64,000 nt of DNA from the NCBI GenBank assembly GCA_963855995.1, contig OY979718.1, forward strand, positions 30,165,282 to 30,229,281. Reading direction: 5' to 3'. Shown here one piece after another: positions 53,200-62,200 of the stretch (position 1 is the stretch's first letter; every line of letters starts with the position of its first letter). Source of the DNA: Muricea muricata. Taxonomy: Eukaryota; Cnidaria; Anthozoa; Malacalcyonacea; Plexauridae. The notes below the pieces were generated by a model. That model saw only the letters and a program-made list of their open reading frames with translations. It made no database searches and was not told the origin of the DNA. The position numbers and the translations under genes are program-made.

Positions 53200-53787
53200 T
53201 TAATAATCTTCTTCATCATCACTGTCCTCAGTGAAATTGTAGTCTTTTAAATGTCTGTTGATAAGAAATTTTCTCTTATTGACAGCTGCTTCCATAGCCT
53301 CTTCTGGCTCAAAATCCTCATCATTCACGAACGCATCCTTTGTTTGCATTATTTTCTTATGCACTGGATCTTTCTTTAGTTGTTGTATCCATTGGAGACG
53401 CTGCAAATAGATACTTCTCAATTCCTTTTGGAGCTCAGGCAGAATATTAGAGTAAGCTGTTTCTCCAGCGGTTTGCTCATCCAGACCACTATTAGTCAAA
53501 TTCATCTTTGTTTCCTGAAAAGCCGCCTGATACTTTTGCATCGCTTCTTCTACCATAGGCATCCAAGGATCCGCTTCTTCCTCCTCAGTTTCCGTCTCAC
53601 TGTCTGTTGTCATCGGACTTTCAGACCCGTGAGTTGCAACGCTCGAAGCATCATCCTCTGAGTCCACTGTCTGACTTTCCGTTTCTGACATTTCTCTCTC
53701 TTCGCTTTTCAGCGGACAATACTCTTTTTCGTGTCGACGTAGATTGAAACCACGATTAAATGTTTTCCCGCAAAATTTGCAGCTCAT
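53200..53787 (-). CDS. C2HC zinc-finger protein with acidic tail (195 aa)
   Basis: One zinc finger at the N-terminus: C3-x2-C6-x3-F-x5-L-x2-H19-x4-C24, the classical C2H2 spacing and hydrophobic pattern with Cys as the last ligand. Residues 28-75 are rich in Ser, Glu and Asp. 'DPWMPMVEEAMQ' (73-84) begins a mainly helical region to about residue 180, and the protein ends in the acidic 'EDSDDEEDY'. I start it at 53787, where the ATG context is better and the finger begins. The frame remains open to an ATG at 53850 (216 aa), but that start has a weak context and lies in the TGAGCA repeats. Probably a nuclear DNA- or RNA-binding protein, possibly a regulator acting on the neighbouring palindrome clusters; that is inference. 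Similar one-finger acidic proteins occur in invertebrate Polinton-type elements as far as I recall. Confidence 0.8.
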   Translation of the reverse strand: MSCKFCGKTFNRGFNLRRHEKEYCPLKSEEREMSETESQTVDSEDDASSVATHGSESPMTTDSETETEEEEADPWMPMVEEAMQKYQAAFQETKMNLTNSGLDEQTAGETAYSNILPELQKELRSIYLQRLQWIQQLKKDPVHKKIMQTKDAFVNDEDFEPEEAMEAAVNKRKFLINRHLKDYNFTEDSDDEEDY

Positions 53788-54116
53788 TCCGCTAGAACTG
53801 ATTGTGTACAAATGCCTTGTCGTTGAGCAGCACTGTATTTTTGTGAGCATGTGAGCAAGTGCTCATAAGAAGTTATGAGCAGGTACTCAAATGTTGATAA
53901 GTCCCTACCTGTTAGGTATTGACAGTTATGGCCTACTATGTAGGTCCCAACTATTGGTATGAGCACTTGCTTATATGAGGTTGACCAGAGGTCGATGTGG
54001 GTCTATTTGGAATCGATGTGACATCAATGTAGGGTGGATGTATTGAGGACATGCAAATAAAACGACGACAACAGGTGTATATAGCCTTTATATGCTACAG
54101 CTATTTTTTAAAAGTT
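53788..54116. promoter_or_regulatory. Intergenic region with TGAGCA palindromes upstream of the zinc-finger gene
   Basis: Contains 'gtgagcatgtgagcaagtgctcat' type words (53842-53866), 'ttatgagcaggtactca' near 53871 and 'tatgagcacttgcttatatgag' near 53957, plus a 'ctacctgttaggt'-like stretch. It is placed where the minus-strand promoter of the zinc-finger gene should be. No TATA box is obvious. The 60-codon frame 53784-53966 across it is not considered a gene. Confidence 0.5.
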
Positions 54117-54431
54117 TCATAATGTTTGTTCTATTAATTCCTTCTCACAAACGTTTTGACAAATGTCATGTGCGACAGACAAGGCCAACTTCCTACATAA
54201 CAAACTCTGGCACAGCGTTCCCCAGTTGTTTCTAAGTCTTCTAATTTCTTTAAGGTTACGGCATGCATCGTCTACCATACTGTTTAACATCCAGGTTTGT
54301 ACGCCAACCCTCCGTTTGCGAAGGTATAAAGCAGTCCTCTTTTTCTTCAAATATGCAACTCTTTTTCTAGGCTCTGCCACACACTTGTTTAAGTCATGTA
54401 ACCGCAAAAAGTTCTCCATTAAACTGGCCAT
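54117..54431 (-). CDS. Uncharacterised basic protein (104 aa)
   Basis: An open minus-strand frame starting at an ATG (MASLMENF) with the next ATG only four codons later. Strongly basic around residues 22-41 ('RKRVAYLKKKRTALYLRKRR') and again near 60-70, with scattered Cys (17, 57, 74, 79, 91, 95) and no membrane segment or signal peptide. It could be a nucleic-acid-binding protein or one exon of a larger gene. No family is recognised. It lies between the two groups of TGAGCA clusters, upstream of and in the same direction as the zinc-finger gene. Confidence 0.55.
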   Translation of the reverse strand: MASLMENFLRLHDLNKCVAEPRKRVAYLKKKRTALYLRKRRVGVQTWMLNSMVDDACRNLKEIRRLRNNWGTLCQSLLCRKLALSVAHDICQNVCEKELIEQTL

Positions 54432-54567
54432 CTAAAAGTCTTATCTCTGTGAAAGTTGCAAGCAGTATGCTCTTATCGACTCAAATTTAACATTTTAATT
54501 TTTACTGTTGGTTGGATAACTTAAAACCAATCAGATTTAAAAATGGTATGTTTCATATTTGACCGGG

Positions 54568-54648
54568 CCATCGGGCAACATCGGGCCTTATGAGCGTACG
54601 AGCATGTGTTCATGAGCAGTTATGAACTCATCTGGTCATTACATAAAC
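54568..54648 (-). repeat. TGAGCA/TGCTCA palindrome cluster, copy 2
   Basis: Words such as 'cttatgagcgtacgagcatg' and 'catgagcagttatgaac' in the same order as 54693-54770, and inverted relative to 53033-53109. The 'gggcc.tatgag' edge mirrors the 'ctcataaggcc' edge of the first cluster. Confidence 0.82.
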
Positions 54649-54692
54649 TTGTACAAGACTATCAAAATATAGCTATACTAACCTGGCGAGTA

Positions 54693-54770
54693 ACATCAGG
54701 CCATATGAGCGTATGAGCAAGTGGTCGTGAGCAGTTATGAGCAGGTGCTCATCTGCTCATCGCGTAAAAT
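54693..54770 (-). repeat. TGAGCA/TGCTCA palindrome cluster, copy 3
   Basis: 'catatgagcgtatgagcaag' then 'gagcagttatgagcaggtgc' and 'ctcatctgctcatcgcg'. Its reverse complement aligns with 53033-53109 over almost the whole length. With copy 2 it forms the right arm of an inverted pair that encloses the zinc-finger and 104-aa genes. Confidence 0.88.
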
Positions 54771-54858
54771 TGTACGGGACATGAAATTGTAACAAGATAT
54801 AGCAATACTAGTCTTAATACTTTACAAAATATAATATTCCAAATGCTAATCTGTGTGA

Positions 54859-54996
54859 TCATTTACGCAACTGAAGAAACGTCTTTCCATCAATATTTTG
54901 CTCTAAAAATGTATACATTTTTGCATTCGCCATATCCCCTTTATCTCCCTTCTGAAACTTTGTATTCAGCGTTGCAAAGCGATTATGTGCAGACAT
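54859..54996 (-). CDS. Short frame, possible last exon with a SAM-like end (45 aa)
   Basis: A minus-strand frame from ATG 54996 to TGA 54859. The composition looks like real protein, and the end 'TFLEQNIDGKTFLQLRK' resembles the helix 3-4 part of SAM domains (F..N.IDG..LL.L). An AG acceptor-like 'aatttcttag' sits just before the ATG, so it may be the last exon of a spliced gene that includes the frame at 55074-55371. The donor is not identified. SAM domains mediate protein-protein interaction; too little is present to claim one. Confidence 0.3.
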   Translation of the reverse strand: MSAHNRFATLNTKFQKGDKGDMANAKMYTFLEQNIDGKTFLQLRK

Positions 54997-55073
54997 AAAA
55001 CTAAGAAATTAATACTCTATTGACAAAGGGGTGAATCAAACTGATTGTTCTATATGTGTTATGAAGCCAATAA

Positions 55074-55371
55074 TTAAAAGAGAAAATTAAAAGCAGAATA
55101 ATATTTAGAGTCCTTAGACAAGCAGCTTTGATTACATAGGCTGGTAGGCGTACTTCCGTACGTACATCGAATGTACATCCCTGAACATGTACGTATCATA
55201 GCGCATTGCTCTTCTTCCTCGTTAAAGATAAAAATCTGAGCAAGGAAATCTAATTGCTCATAATTCTCACATTCTTTTATCATTATTTTCAAATCCATGT
55301 CGTGCTCAATCGCTCTTAGATCAATATAACTGTCCTCGTCTGGAACAAGCTGACAAACTCCTATACGACCG
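55074..55371 (-). CDS. Possible internal exon of an unidentified gene
   Basis: An ATG-initiated frame 55298-55074 (74 aa) that stays open upstream to 'ccctag|gtcgg' near 55371, a possible splice acceptor. Residues such as 'DSYIDLRAI' and 'ENYEQLDFLAQIFIFNEEEE' look like structured protein. Beyond about residue 45 (cysteine- and serine-rich, ending 'FNFLF') the frame looks non-coding and is probably intron. No family recognised. Confidence 0.35.
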
Positions 55372-55572
55372 ACCTAGGGATTTTGACTGTTGTGTATATG
55401 AGACTGACATTTTCTTGGTTATATCATGGTTAGAACTAATAAGCATAATAATAGAGCTTCATTTAAATACACTAGCATCAATAGCCTCAGAAATATCTGG
55501 CCTGCATGATAGATGTGTTTAAAGAATACTACAAAATACATATAAATTATATAATTTTTTAAAAAGCGATAG

Positions 55573-56034
55573 TTATTTTCCATCCCTCCAATAGTACAAA
55601 TAGTTCAATATGCACTGAACGTCACGGCCTTTCTCTAAATTATACAGTTCCTCTAACTCATAAACAAATTGAAGGTCTATATCCTCATCCTGTGATCCTT
55701 TGAAGTGTTCTTTCACACCACTACACCAATCAATCTTCAATATTTTTGCCGCCTCAAGAAACGAGCCCCAAACTAGTTCGCTATTTTTCAAGCGTTTTAC
55801 CGTTTCCACACCAAAGGTATGCCAAGCATCATCTACTGCACAATCGCATGTTCCAAACAACTGCTTAATTTCACTTGCTACAAAATCAGCAAAAATTGCT
55901 TCAAGCAACCGTAAAGGATCTCGCCAGTCAACATTTGTGTAATCCCTTTGTAGCAGCATGACTTTATAGAACAACCTCAAATGTGTCTTGTTTGATGATA
56001 TAACTTTCAAAAGTTTAGGCAAGTACACTGACAC
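55573..56034 (-). CDS. Right-end gene, uncharacterised 153-aa protein
   Basis: A clear minus-strand frame starting at ATG 56034 (MSVYLPKLL) and ending TAA 55573, the second-longest gene in the element. It is predicted to be mostly helical, with several Trp (37, 66 and later), Cys-Asp-Cys near 63-65 and an acidic 'SQDEDIDLQF' near 115. No signal peptide or membrane segment. It begins 80 bp inside the right terminal repeat, mirroring the left-end gene. No family is recognised; it may be an element-specific gene. The plus frame 55700-55942 is its shadow. Confidence 0.7.
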   Translation of the reverse strand: MSVYLPKLLKVISSNKTHLRLFYKVMLLQRDYTNVDWRDPLRLLEAIFADFVASEIKQLFGTCDCAVDDAWHTFGVETVKRLKNSELVWGSFLEAAKILKIDWCSGVKEHFKGSQDEDIDLQFVYELEELYNLEKGRDVQCILNYLYYWRDGK

Positions 56035-56113
56035 ACTCTTGTGAGTTTAGCTAAATAGTGAACTTCGTAATTAACATAACTCGTCTCAATGGTTTTCGCG
56101 GTAAAAACAGAAC

Positions 56114-56231
56114 TTCCGGTTAACATGCGCGCGCCACGGTATACACATCATAGCCTGGTAACTAACTGACACGGGTAAGAGCTCCTCAAAAAATGCTGAC
56201 GTAAGTGTTCTATACCTGCACCATACCTACT
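56114..56231 (-). repeat. Right terminal inverted repeat (118 bp)
   Basis: Partner of 50091-50208. It ends CCATACCTACT, and the bZIP-like TGACGTAA is at 56197-56204. The 153-aa gene starts about 80 bp inside this repeat and reads away from it, just as the left-end gene reads away from the left repeat, so each terminal repeat may supply a promoter. Confidence 0.96.
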
Positions 56232-56237
56232 TTTGAG
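56232..56237. repeat. Right target-site duplication (TTTGAG)
   Basis: Second copy of the hexamer. The satellite resumes here in register ('tttgagcatgttttcacgct'). A 6-bp duplication is the known signature of Maverick/Polinton integration and also occurs in a few other superfamilies. Confidence 0.95.
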
Positions 56238-59200
56238 CATGTTTTCACGCTCAAATCGTTCTAGAACGGGTAAAACGCAATTTTGCTGGTTCTAAGATCG
56301 TTTCTTTTCAGTTTACAAGAGAGTTATAGGTTTCTCATGTCAAGGGGTTACTTCGCTCATCTCGATAGTTTGGGCGCCAAAAACCTGATTCCCGACTTGC
56401 TAAGTTCTGCAATTTCCATTTATTAGGTCTCTTTTAGGTCCGTGATTGCAGTACATTATTGCGCTCAACTCGTTCACTTTAGCACTGAAAACATCATTTT
56501 AAGCTCTAAAACGTCACCCTGATCGATTTAAAACAGCAACTTTTCGTTGGTGATTTGAGCATGTTTTTACGTTCAAATCGCTTCTAGAGCGGTTAAAACG
56601 CGATTTTTATGGTTCTAAGATCGTTTCTGTTCAGTGTACAAGCAAGTTATAGGTTTCTCATTTCAACATGTCATTTCGCTTATCCCGATGGTTTGAGCGC
56701 CGAAAACCTGATTCCCGACTTGCTAAGTTCTGCAATTTCCATTTAGAAGGTCTCTTTTAGGTCCGTTATTGCAGTACATCATTGCACTCAACTCGTTCAC
56801 TTTAGCACTGAAAACATCATTTTAAGCTCTAAAACGTCGCCCTGATCGACATAAAACGGCGATTTTTAGTTGGTGATTTGAGCATGTTTTTACGCTCAAA
56901 TCGCTTCTAGAACACTTAAAACGCAATTTTGATGGTTCTAAGATCGTTGCTGTTAAGTTTACTAGAGAGTTTTCGGTTTCTCATGTCAACGGGTTACTTC
57001 GCTCATCTCGATAGTTTGAGCACCGAAAACATGATTCCCGACTTGCTCAGTTCTGCAATTTCCATTTATTGTGTCTCTTTTAGGTCCGTGTTTGCAGTAC
57101 ATCATTTCGCTCAACTCGTTCACTTTAGCACTGAAAAAATCATTTTAAGCTCTAAAACGTCACCCTGATCGATTTAAAACAGCAATATTTAGTTGGTGAT
57201 TTGAGCATGTTTATACGTTCAAATCGCTTTTAGAGCGCTTAAAACGCGATTTTGATGGTTCTAAGATCGTTTCTTTTCTGCTTACAAGAAAGTTATAGGT
57301 TTCTCATTTCAACATGTCAATTCGCTCATTCCGATGGTTTGAGCGTCGAAAACCTGATTCCGGCCTTGCTAAGTTCTGCAATTTCCATTTAGAAGGTCTC
57401 TTTTAGGTCCGTGATTGAAGTACATCATTTCGCTCAACTCGTTCACTTTAGCACTGAAAACATCATTTTAAGCTTTAAAACGTCACCTTGATCGACATAA
57501 AACGGCGATTTTAAGTTGGTGATTTGAGCATGTTTTAACGCTCAAATCGCTTCTAGAAGACTAAAAACGATATTTTGATGGTTCTAAGATCGTTTCTTTT
57601 CAGTTTACAAGAGAGTTATAGGTTTCTCATGTCAACGGGTTACTTCGCTCATCTCGATAGTTTGAGCGCCGAAAACATGATTCCCGACTTGCTAAGTTCT
57701 GCAATTTCCATTTATTAGGTCTCTTTTAGGTCCGTGATTGAAGTACATCATTTCGCTCAACTCGTTCACACTAGCACTGAAAACATCATTTTAAGCTTTA
57801 AAACGTCACCTTGATGGATTTAAAACGGCGATTTTAAGTTGGTGATTTGAGCATGTTTTTACGCTCAAATCGCTTCTAGAACACTTAGAACGCAATTTTG
57901 CGGGTTCTAAGATCGTTTCTTTTCAGTTTACAAGAGAGTTATAGGTTTCTCATGTCAACGGGTTACTTCGCTCATCTGGATAGTTTGAGCGCCGAAAACC
58001 TGATTCCCGACTTCCAAAGTTCTGCAATTTCCATCTATTAGGTCTCACTTAGGTCCGTGATTGCAGTACATTATTGCGCTCAACTCGTTCACTTTAGCAC
58101 TGAAAACATCATTTTAAGCTCTAAAACGTCACCCTGATCGATTTAAAACAGCAATTTTTCGTTGGCGATTTGAGCATGTTTTTACGTTCAAATCGCTTCT
58201 AGAACGCTTAAAACGCGATTTTGATGGTTCTAAGATCGTTTCTTTTCTGCTTACAAGAAAGTTATAGGTTTCTCATTTCAACATGTCATTTCGCTCATCC
58301 CGATGGTTTGAGCGTCGAAAACCTAATTCCGGCCTTGCTAAGTTCTGCAATTTCCATTTAGAAGGTCTCTTTTTGGTCCGTGATTGCAGTACATCATTTC
58401 GCTCAAGTCGTTTACTTTAGCACTGAAAACATCATTTTAAACTTTAAAACGTCACCTTGACCGACATAAAACGGCGATTTTAAGTTGGTGATTTGAGCAT
58501 GTTTCAACGCTCAAATCGCATCTAGAAGACTAAAAACGCAATTTTGATGGTTCTAAGATCGTTTCCTTTCAGTTTACAAAAGAGTTAAAGGTTTCTCATG
58601 TCAACGGGTTACTTCGCTCATCTCGATAGTTTGAGCGCCGAAAACATGATTCCCGACTTGCTAAGTTCTGCAATTTCCATTTATTAGGTCTCTTTTAGGT
58701 CCGTGAATGCAGTACATCATTGCGCTCAACTCGTTCACTTTAGCACAGAAAACATCATTTTAAGCTTTAAAACGTCACCCTGATTCATTTAAAACGGCAA
58801 CTTTTAGTTGGTGATTTGAGCATATTTTTACGTTCAAATCGCTTCTAGAACGCTTAAAAGGTGATTTTGATGGTTCTAAGATCGTTTCTTTTCTGCTTAC
58901 AAGAAAGTTATAGGTTTCTCATTTCAACATGTCATTTCGCTCATCCCGATGGTTTGAGCGTCGAAAACCTGATTCCGGCCTTGCTAAGTTCTGCAATTTC
59001 CATTTAGAAGGTCTCTTTTAGGTCCGTGATTGCAGTACATCATTTCGCTCAACTCGTTCACTTTAGCACTGAAAACATCATTTTAAACTCAAAAACGTCA
59101 CCCTGATCGATTTAAAAACGGCGATTTTAAGTGTGTGATTTGAGCATGTTTTCACGCTCAAATCGTTCTAGAACGGGTAAAACGCAATTTTGATGGTTCT

Positions 59201-62200
59201 AAGATCGTTTCTGTTCGGTTTACAAGAGAGTTATAGGTTTCTCATGTCAACGGGTTACTTCGCTCATCTCGATAGTTTGAGCGCCGAAAACATGATTCCC
59301 GACTTGCTAAGTTCTGCAATTTCCATTTAGAAGGTCTCTTTTAGGTCCGTGAATGCAGTACATCATTGCGCTCAACTCGTTCACTTTAGCACAGAAAACA
59401 TCATTTTAAGCTTTAAAACGTCACCCTGATTGGTTTAAAACGGCAACTTTTAGTTGGGGATTTGGCATATTTTTACGTTCAAATCGCTTCTAGAACGCTT
59501 AAAAGGTGATTTTGATGGTTCTAAGATCGTTTCTTTTCTGCTTACAAGATAGTTATAGGTTTCTCATTTCAACATGTCATTTCGCTCATCCCGTTGGTTT
59601 GAGGACCGAAAACCTGATTCCCGACTTGCTAAGTTCTGCAATTTCCATTTAGAAGGTCTCTTTTAGGTCCGTGATTGCAGTACATCATTTCGCTCTACTC
59701 GTTCACTTTAGCACTGAAAACATCATTTTAAGCTTGAAAACGTCACCTTGATCGACATAAATCGGCGATTTTAAGTTGGTGATTTGAGCATGTTTTAACG
59801 CTCAAATCGCTTCTAGAAGACTAAAAACTTAATTTTGATGGTTCTAAGATCGTTTCTTTTCAGTTTACAAGAGAGTTATAGGTTTCTCATGTCAACGGGT
59901 TACTTCGCTCATCTCGATTGTTTGAGCGCCGAAAACATGATTCCCGACTTGCTAAGTTCTGCAATTTCCATTTATTAGGTCTTTTTTAGGTCCGTGAATG
60001 CAGTACATCATTGCGCTCAACTCGTTCACTTTAGCACTGAAAACATCATTTTAAGCTTTAAAACGTCACCCTGATTGATTGAAAACGGCAACTTTTAGTT
60101 GGTGATTTGAGCATAATTTTACGCTCAAATCGCTTCTAGAACGCTTAAAACCCGATTTTGTTGGTTCTAAGATCGTTTCTGTTCTGTTTACAAGCAAGTT
60201 ATAGGTTTCTGATTTCAACATGTCATTTCGCTCATCCCGATGGTTTGAGCGCCGAAAACCTGATTCCCGACTTGCTAAGTTCTTTAATTTACATTTAGAA
60301 TGTCTCTTTTAGGTCCCTGATTGCAGTACATCATTGCACTCAACTCGTTCACTTTAGCACTGAAAACATCATTTTATGCTTTAAAACGTCACCCTGATCG
60401 ATTTAAAACGGCAACTTTTAGTTGGTGATTTGAGCATGTTTTTACGTTCAAATCGCTTCTAGAATGCTTAAAACGCGATTTTGATGGTTCTAAGATCGTT
60501 TCTTCTCAGTTCACAAGTAAGCTCTACGTTTCTCATGTCAAGGTGTTATTTTGCTAATCTCGATGGTTTGAGAGCCGAAAATATGATTCCCGACATGCTT
60601 AGTTCTGCAATTTCAATTTAGAAGGTCTCTTTTAGGTCCGTGAATGCAGTACATCATTGCGCTCAACTCGTTCACTTCAGCACTGAAAACATGATTTTAA
60701 GCTCAAAAACGTCACCCTGATCGATTTAAAACGGCGATTTTAAGTTGGTGATTTGAGCATGTTTTCACGCTCAAATCGTTCTAGAACGGGTAAAACGCAA
60801 TTTTTCTGGTTCTAAGATCGTTTCTTTTCAGTTTACAAGAGAGTTATAGGTTTCTCATGTCAACGGGTTACTTCGCTCATCTCGATAGTTTGGGCGCCAA
60901 AAACCTGATTCCCAACTTGCTAAGTTCTGCAATTTCCATTTATTAGGTCTCTTTTAGGTCCCTGATTGCAGTACATTATTGCGCTCAACTCGTTCACTTT
61001 AGCACTGAAAACATCATTTTAAGCTCTAAAACGTCACCCTGATCGATTTAAAACAGCAACTTTTCGTTGGTGATTTGAGCATGTTTTTACGTTCAAATCG
61101 CTTCTAGAGCGCTTAAAACGCGATTTTTATGGTTCTAAGATCGTTTCTGTTCAGTGTTTAAGCAAGTTATAGGTTTCTCATGTCAACGGGTTACTTCGCT
61201 CATCTCGATAGTTTGAGCGCCGAAAACATGATTCCCGACTTGCTAAGTTCTGCAATTTCCATTTATTGGGTCTCTTTTAGGTCCGTCATTGCAGTACATT
61301 ATTGCGCTCAACTCGTTCACTTTAGCACTGAAAACATCATTTTAAGCTCCAAAACGTCACCCTGATCGATTTAAAACAGCAATATTTAGTTGGTGATTTG
61401 AGCATGTTTTTACGTTCAAATCGCTTTTAGAGCGCTTAAAACGCGATTTTGATGGTTCTAAGATCGTTTCTTTTCTGCTTACAAGAAAGTTATAGGTTTC
61501 TCATTTCAACATGTCAATTCGCTCATCCCGATGGTTTGAGCGCCGAAAACCTGATTCCCGACTTGCTAAGTTTTGCAATTTCCATTTAGAAGGTCTCTTT
61601 TAGGTCCGTGATTGCAGTACATCATTTCGCTCAACTCGTTCACTTTAGCACTGAGAACATCATTTTAAGCTCTAAAACGTCACCCTGATCGATTTAAAAC
61701 AGCAATTTTTAGTTGGTGATTTGAGTATGTTTTCACGCTCAAATCGTTCTAGAACAGCTAAAACGCAATTTTGATGGTTCTAAGATCGTTTCTGTTAAGT
61801 TTACTAGAGAGTTTTCGGTTTCTCATGTCAACGGGTTACTTCGCTCATCTCGATAGATTGAGCGCCGAAAACATGATTCCCGACTTGCTAAGTTCTGCAA
61901 TTTCCATTTATTAGGTCTCTTTTAGGTCCGTGAATGCAGTACATCATTGCACTCAACTCGTTCACTTTAGCACTGAAAACATCATTTTAGGCTTTAAAAC
62001 GTCACCCTGATCGATTTAAAACAGCAACTTTTAGTTGGTGATTTGAGCATGTTTTTACGTTCAAATCGCTTCTAGAACGCTTAAAACGCGATTTTGAGTG
62101 TTCTAAGATCGTTTCTTTTCAGTGTACAAGCAAGTTATAGGTTTCTCATTTCAACATGTCATTTCGCTCATCCCGTTGGTTTGAGGATCGAAAACCTGAT

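Larger units (their letters stand above)
54432..54858. other. Intergenic region holding two TGAGCA clusters
   Basis: No gene seen. Besides AT-rich sequence it carries the repeat copies 54568-54648 and 54693-54770, immediately upstream of the 104-aa gene in its direction of reading. Confidence 0.6.
50091..56231. mobile_element. Compact Maverick/Polinton-like DNA element (6141 bp), non-autonomous or of a new type
   Basis: It is bounded by 118-bp terminal inverted repeats with one mismatch and a 6-bp direct target duplication, and its termini read AGTAGG...CCTACT. Maverick/Polinton elements are known for 6-bp duplications, long inverted repeats and AG-starting termini, but usually span 15-20 kb and encode a protein-primed DNA polymerase B, a retroviral-type integrase, an ATPase, a protease and capsid proteins. 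None of these is recognisable here, and the remaining frames are too short to hold them. The visible genes are small and apparently of the accessory kind found in such elements: zinc-finger, RING-like and an HPSQ-motif protein. I infer a deletion derivative mobilised in trans, or an undescribed compact family. The near-perfect inverted repeats suggest a fairly recent insertion. Confidence 0.75.

Noticed and set aside
53380-53661. 93-codon plus-strand frame opposite the zinc-finger gene
   Set aside because: Antisense shadow; the minus frame has the zinc-finger pattern and a polyadenylation signal. The same applies to 54163-54435 and 55700-55942.
50091-56231. piggyBac, Tc1/mariner or hAT assignment for the DNA element
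   Set aside because: The target duplication is 6 bp (TTTGAG), not TTAA, TA or 8 bp, and no transposase frame is visible.
2727-61365. Recurrent 61-81-codon plus-strand frames inside satellite monomers (for example 3049-3288, 9503-9742, 25928-26167, 38517-38756)
   Set aside because: They are the same stretch of the monomer in those variants that happen to lack the usual stop ('tttattaggt' or 'tttagaaggt'). Several need a TTG start, most monomers have stops in this frame, and no codon-type pattern of change is evident. Repetition comes from tandem duplication, not protein conservation.
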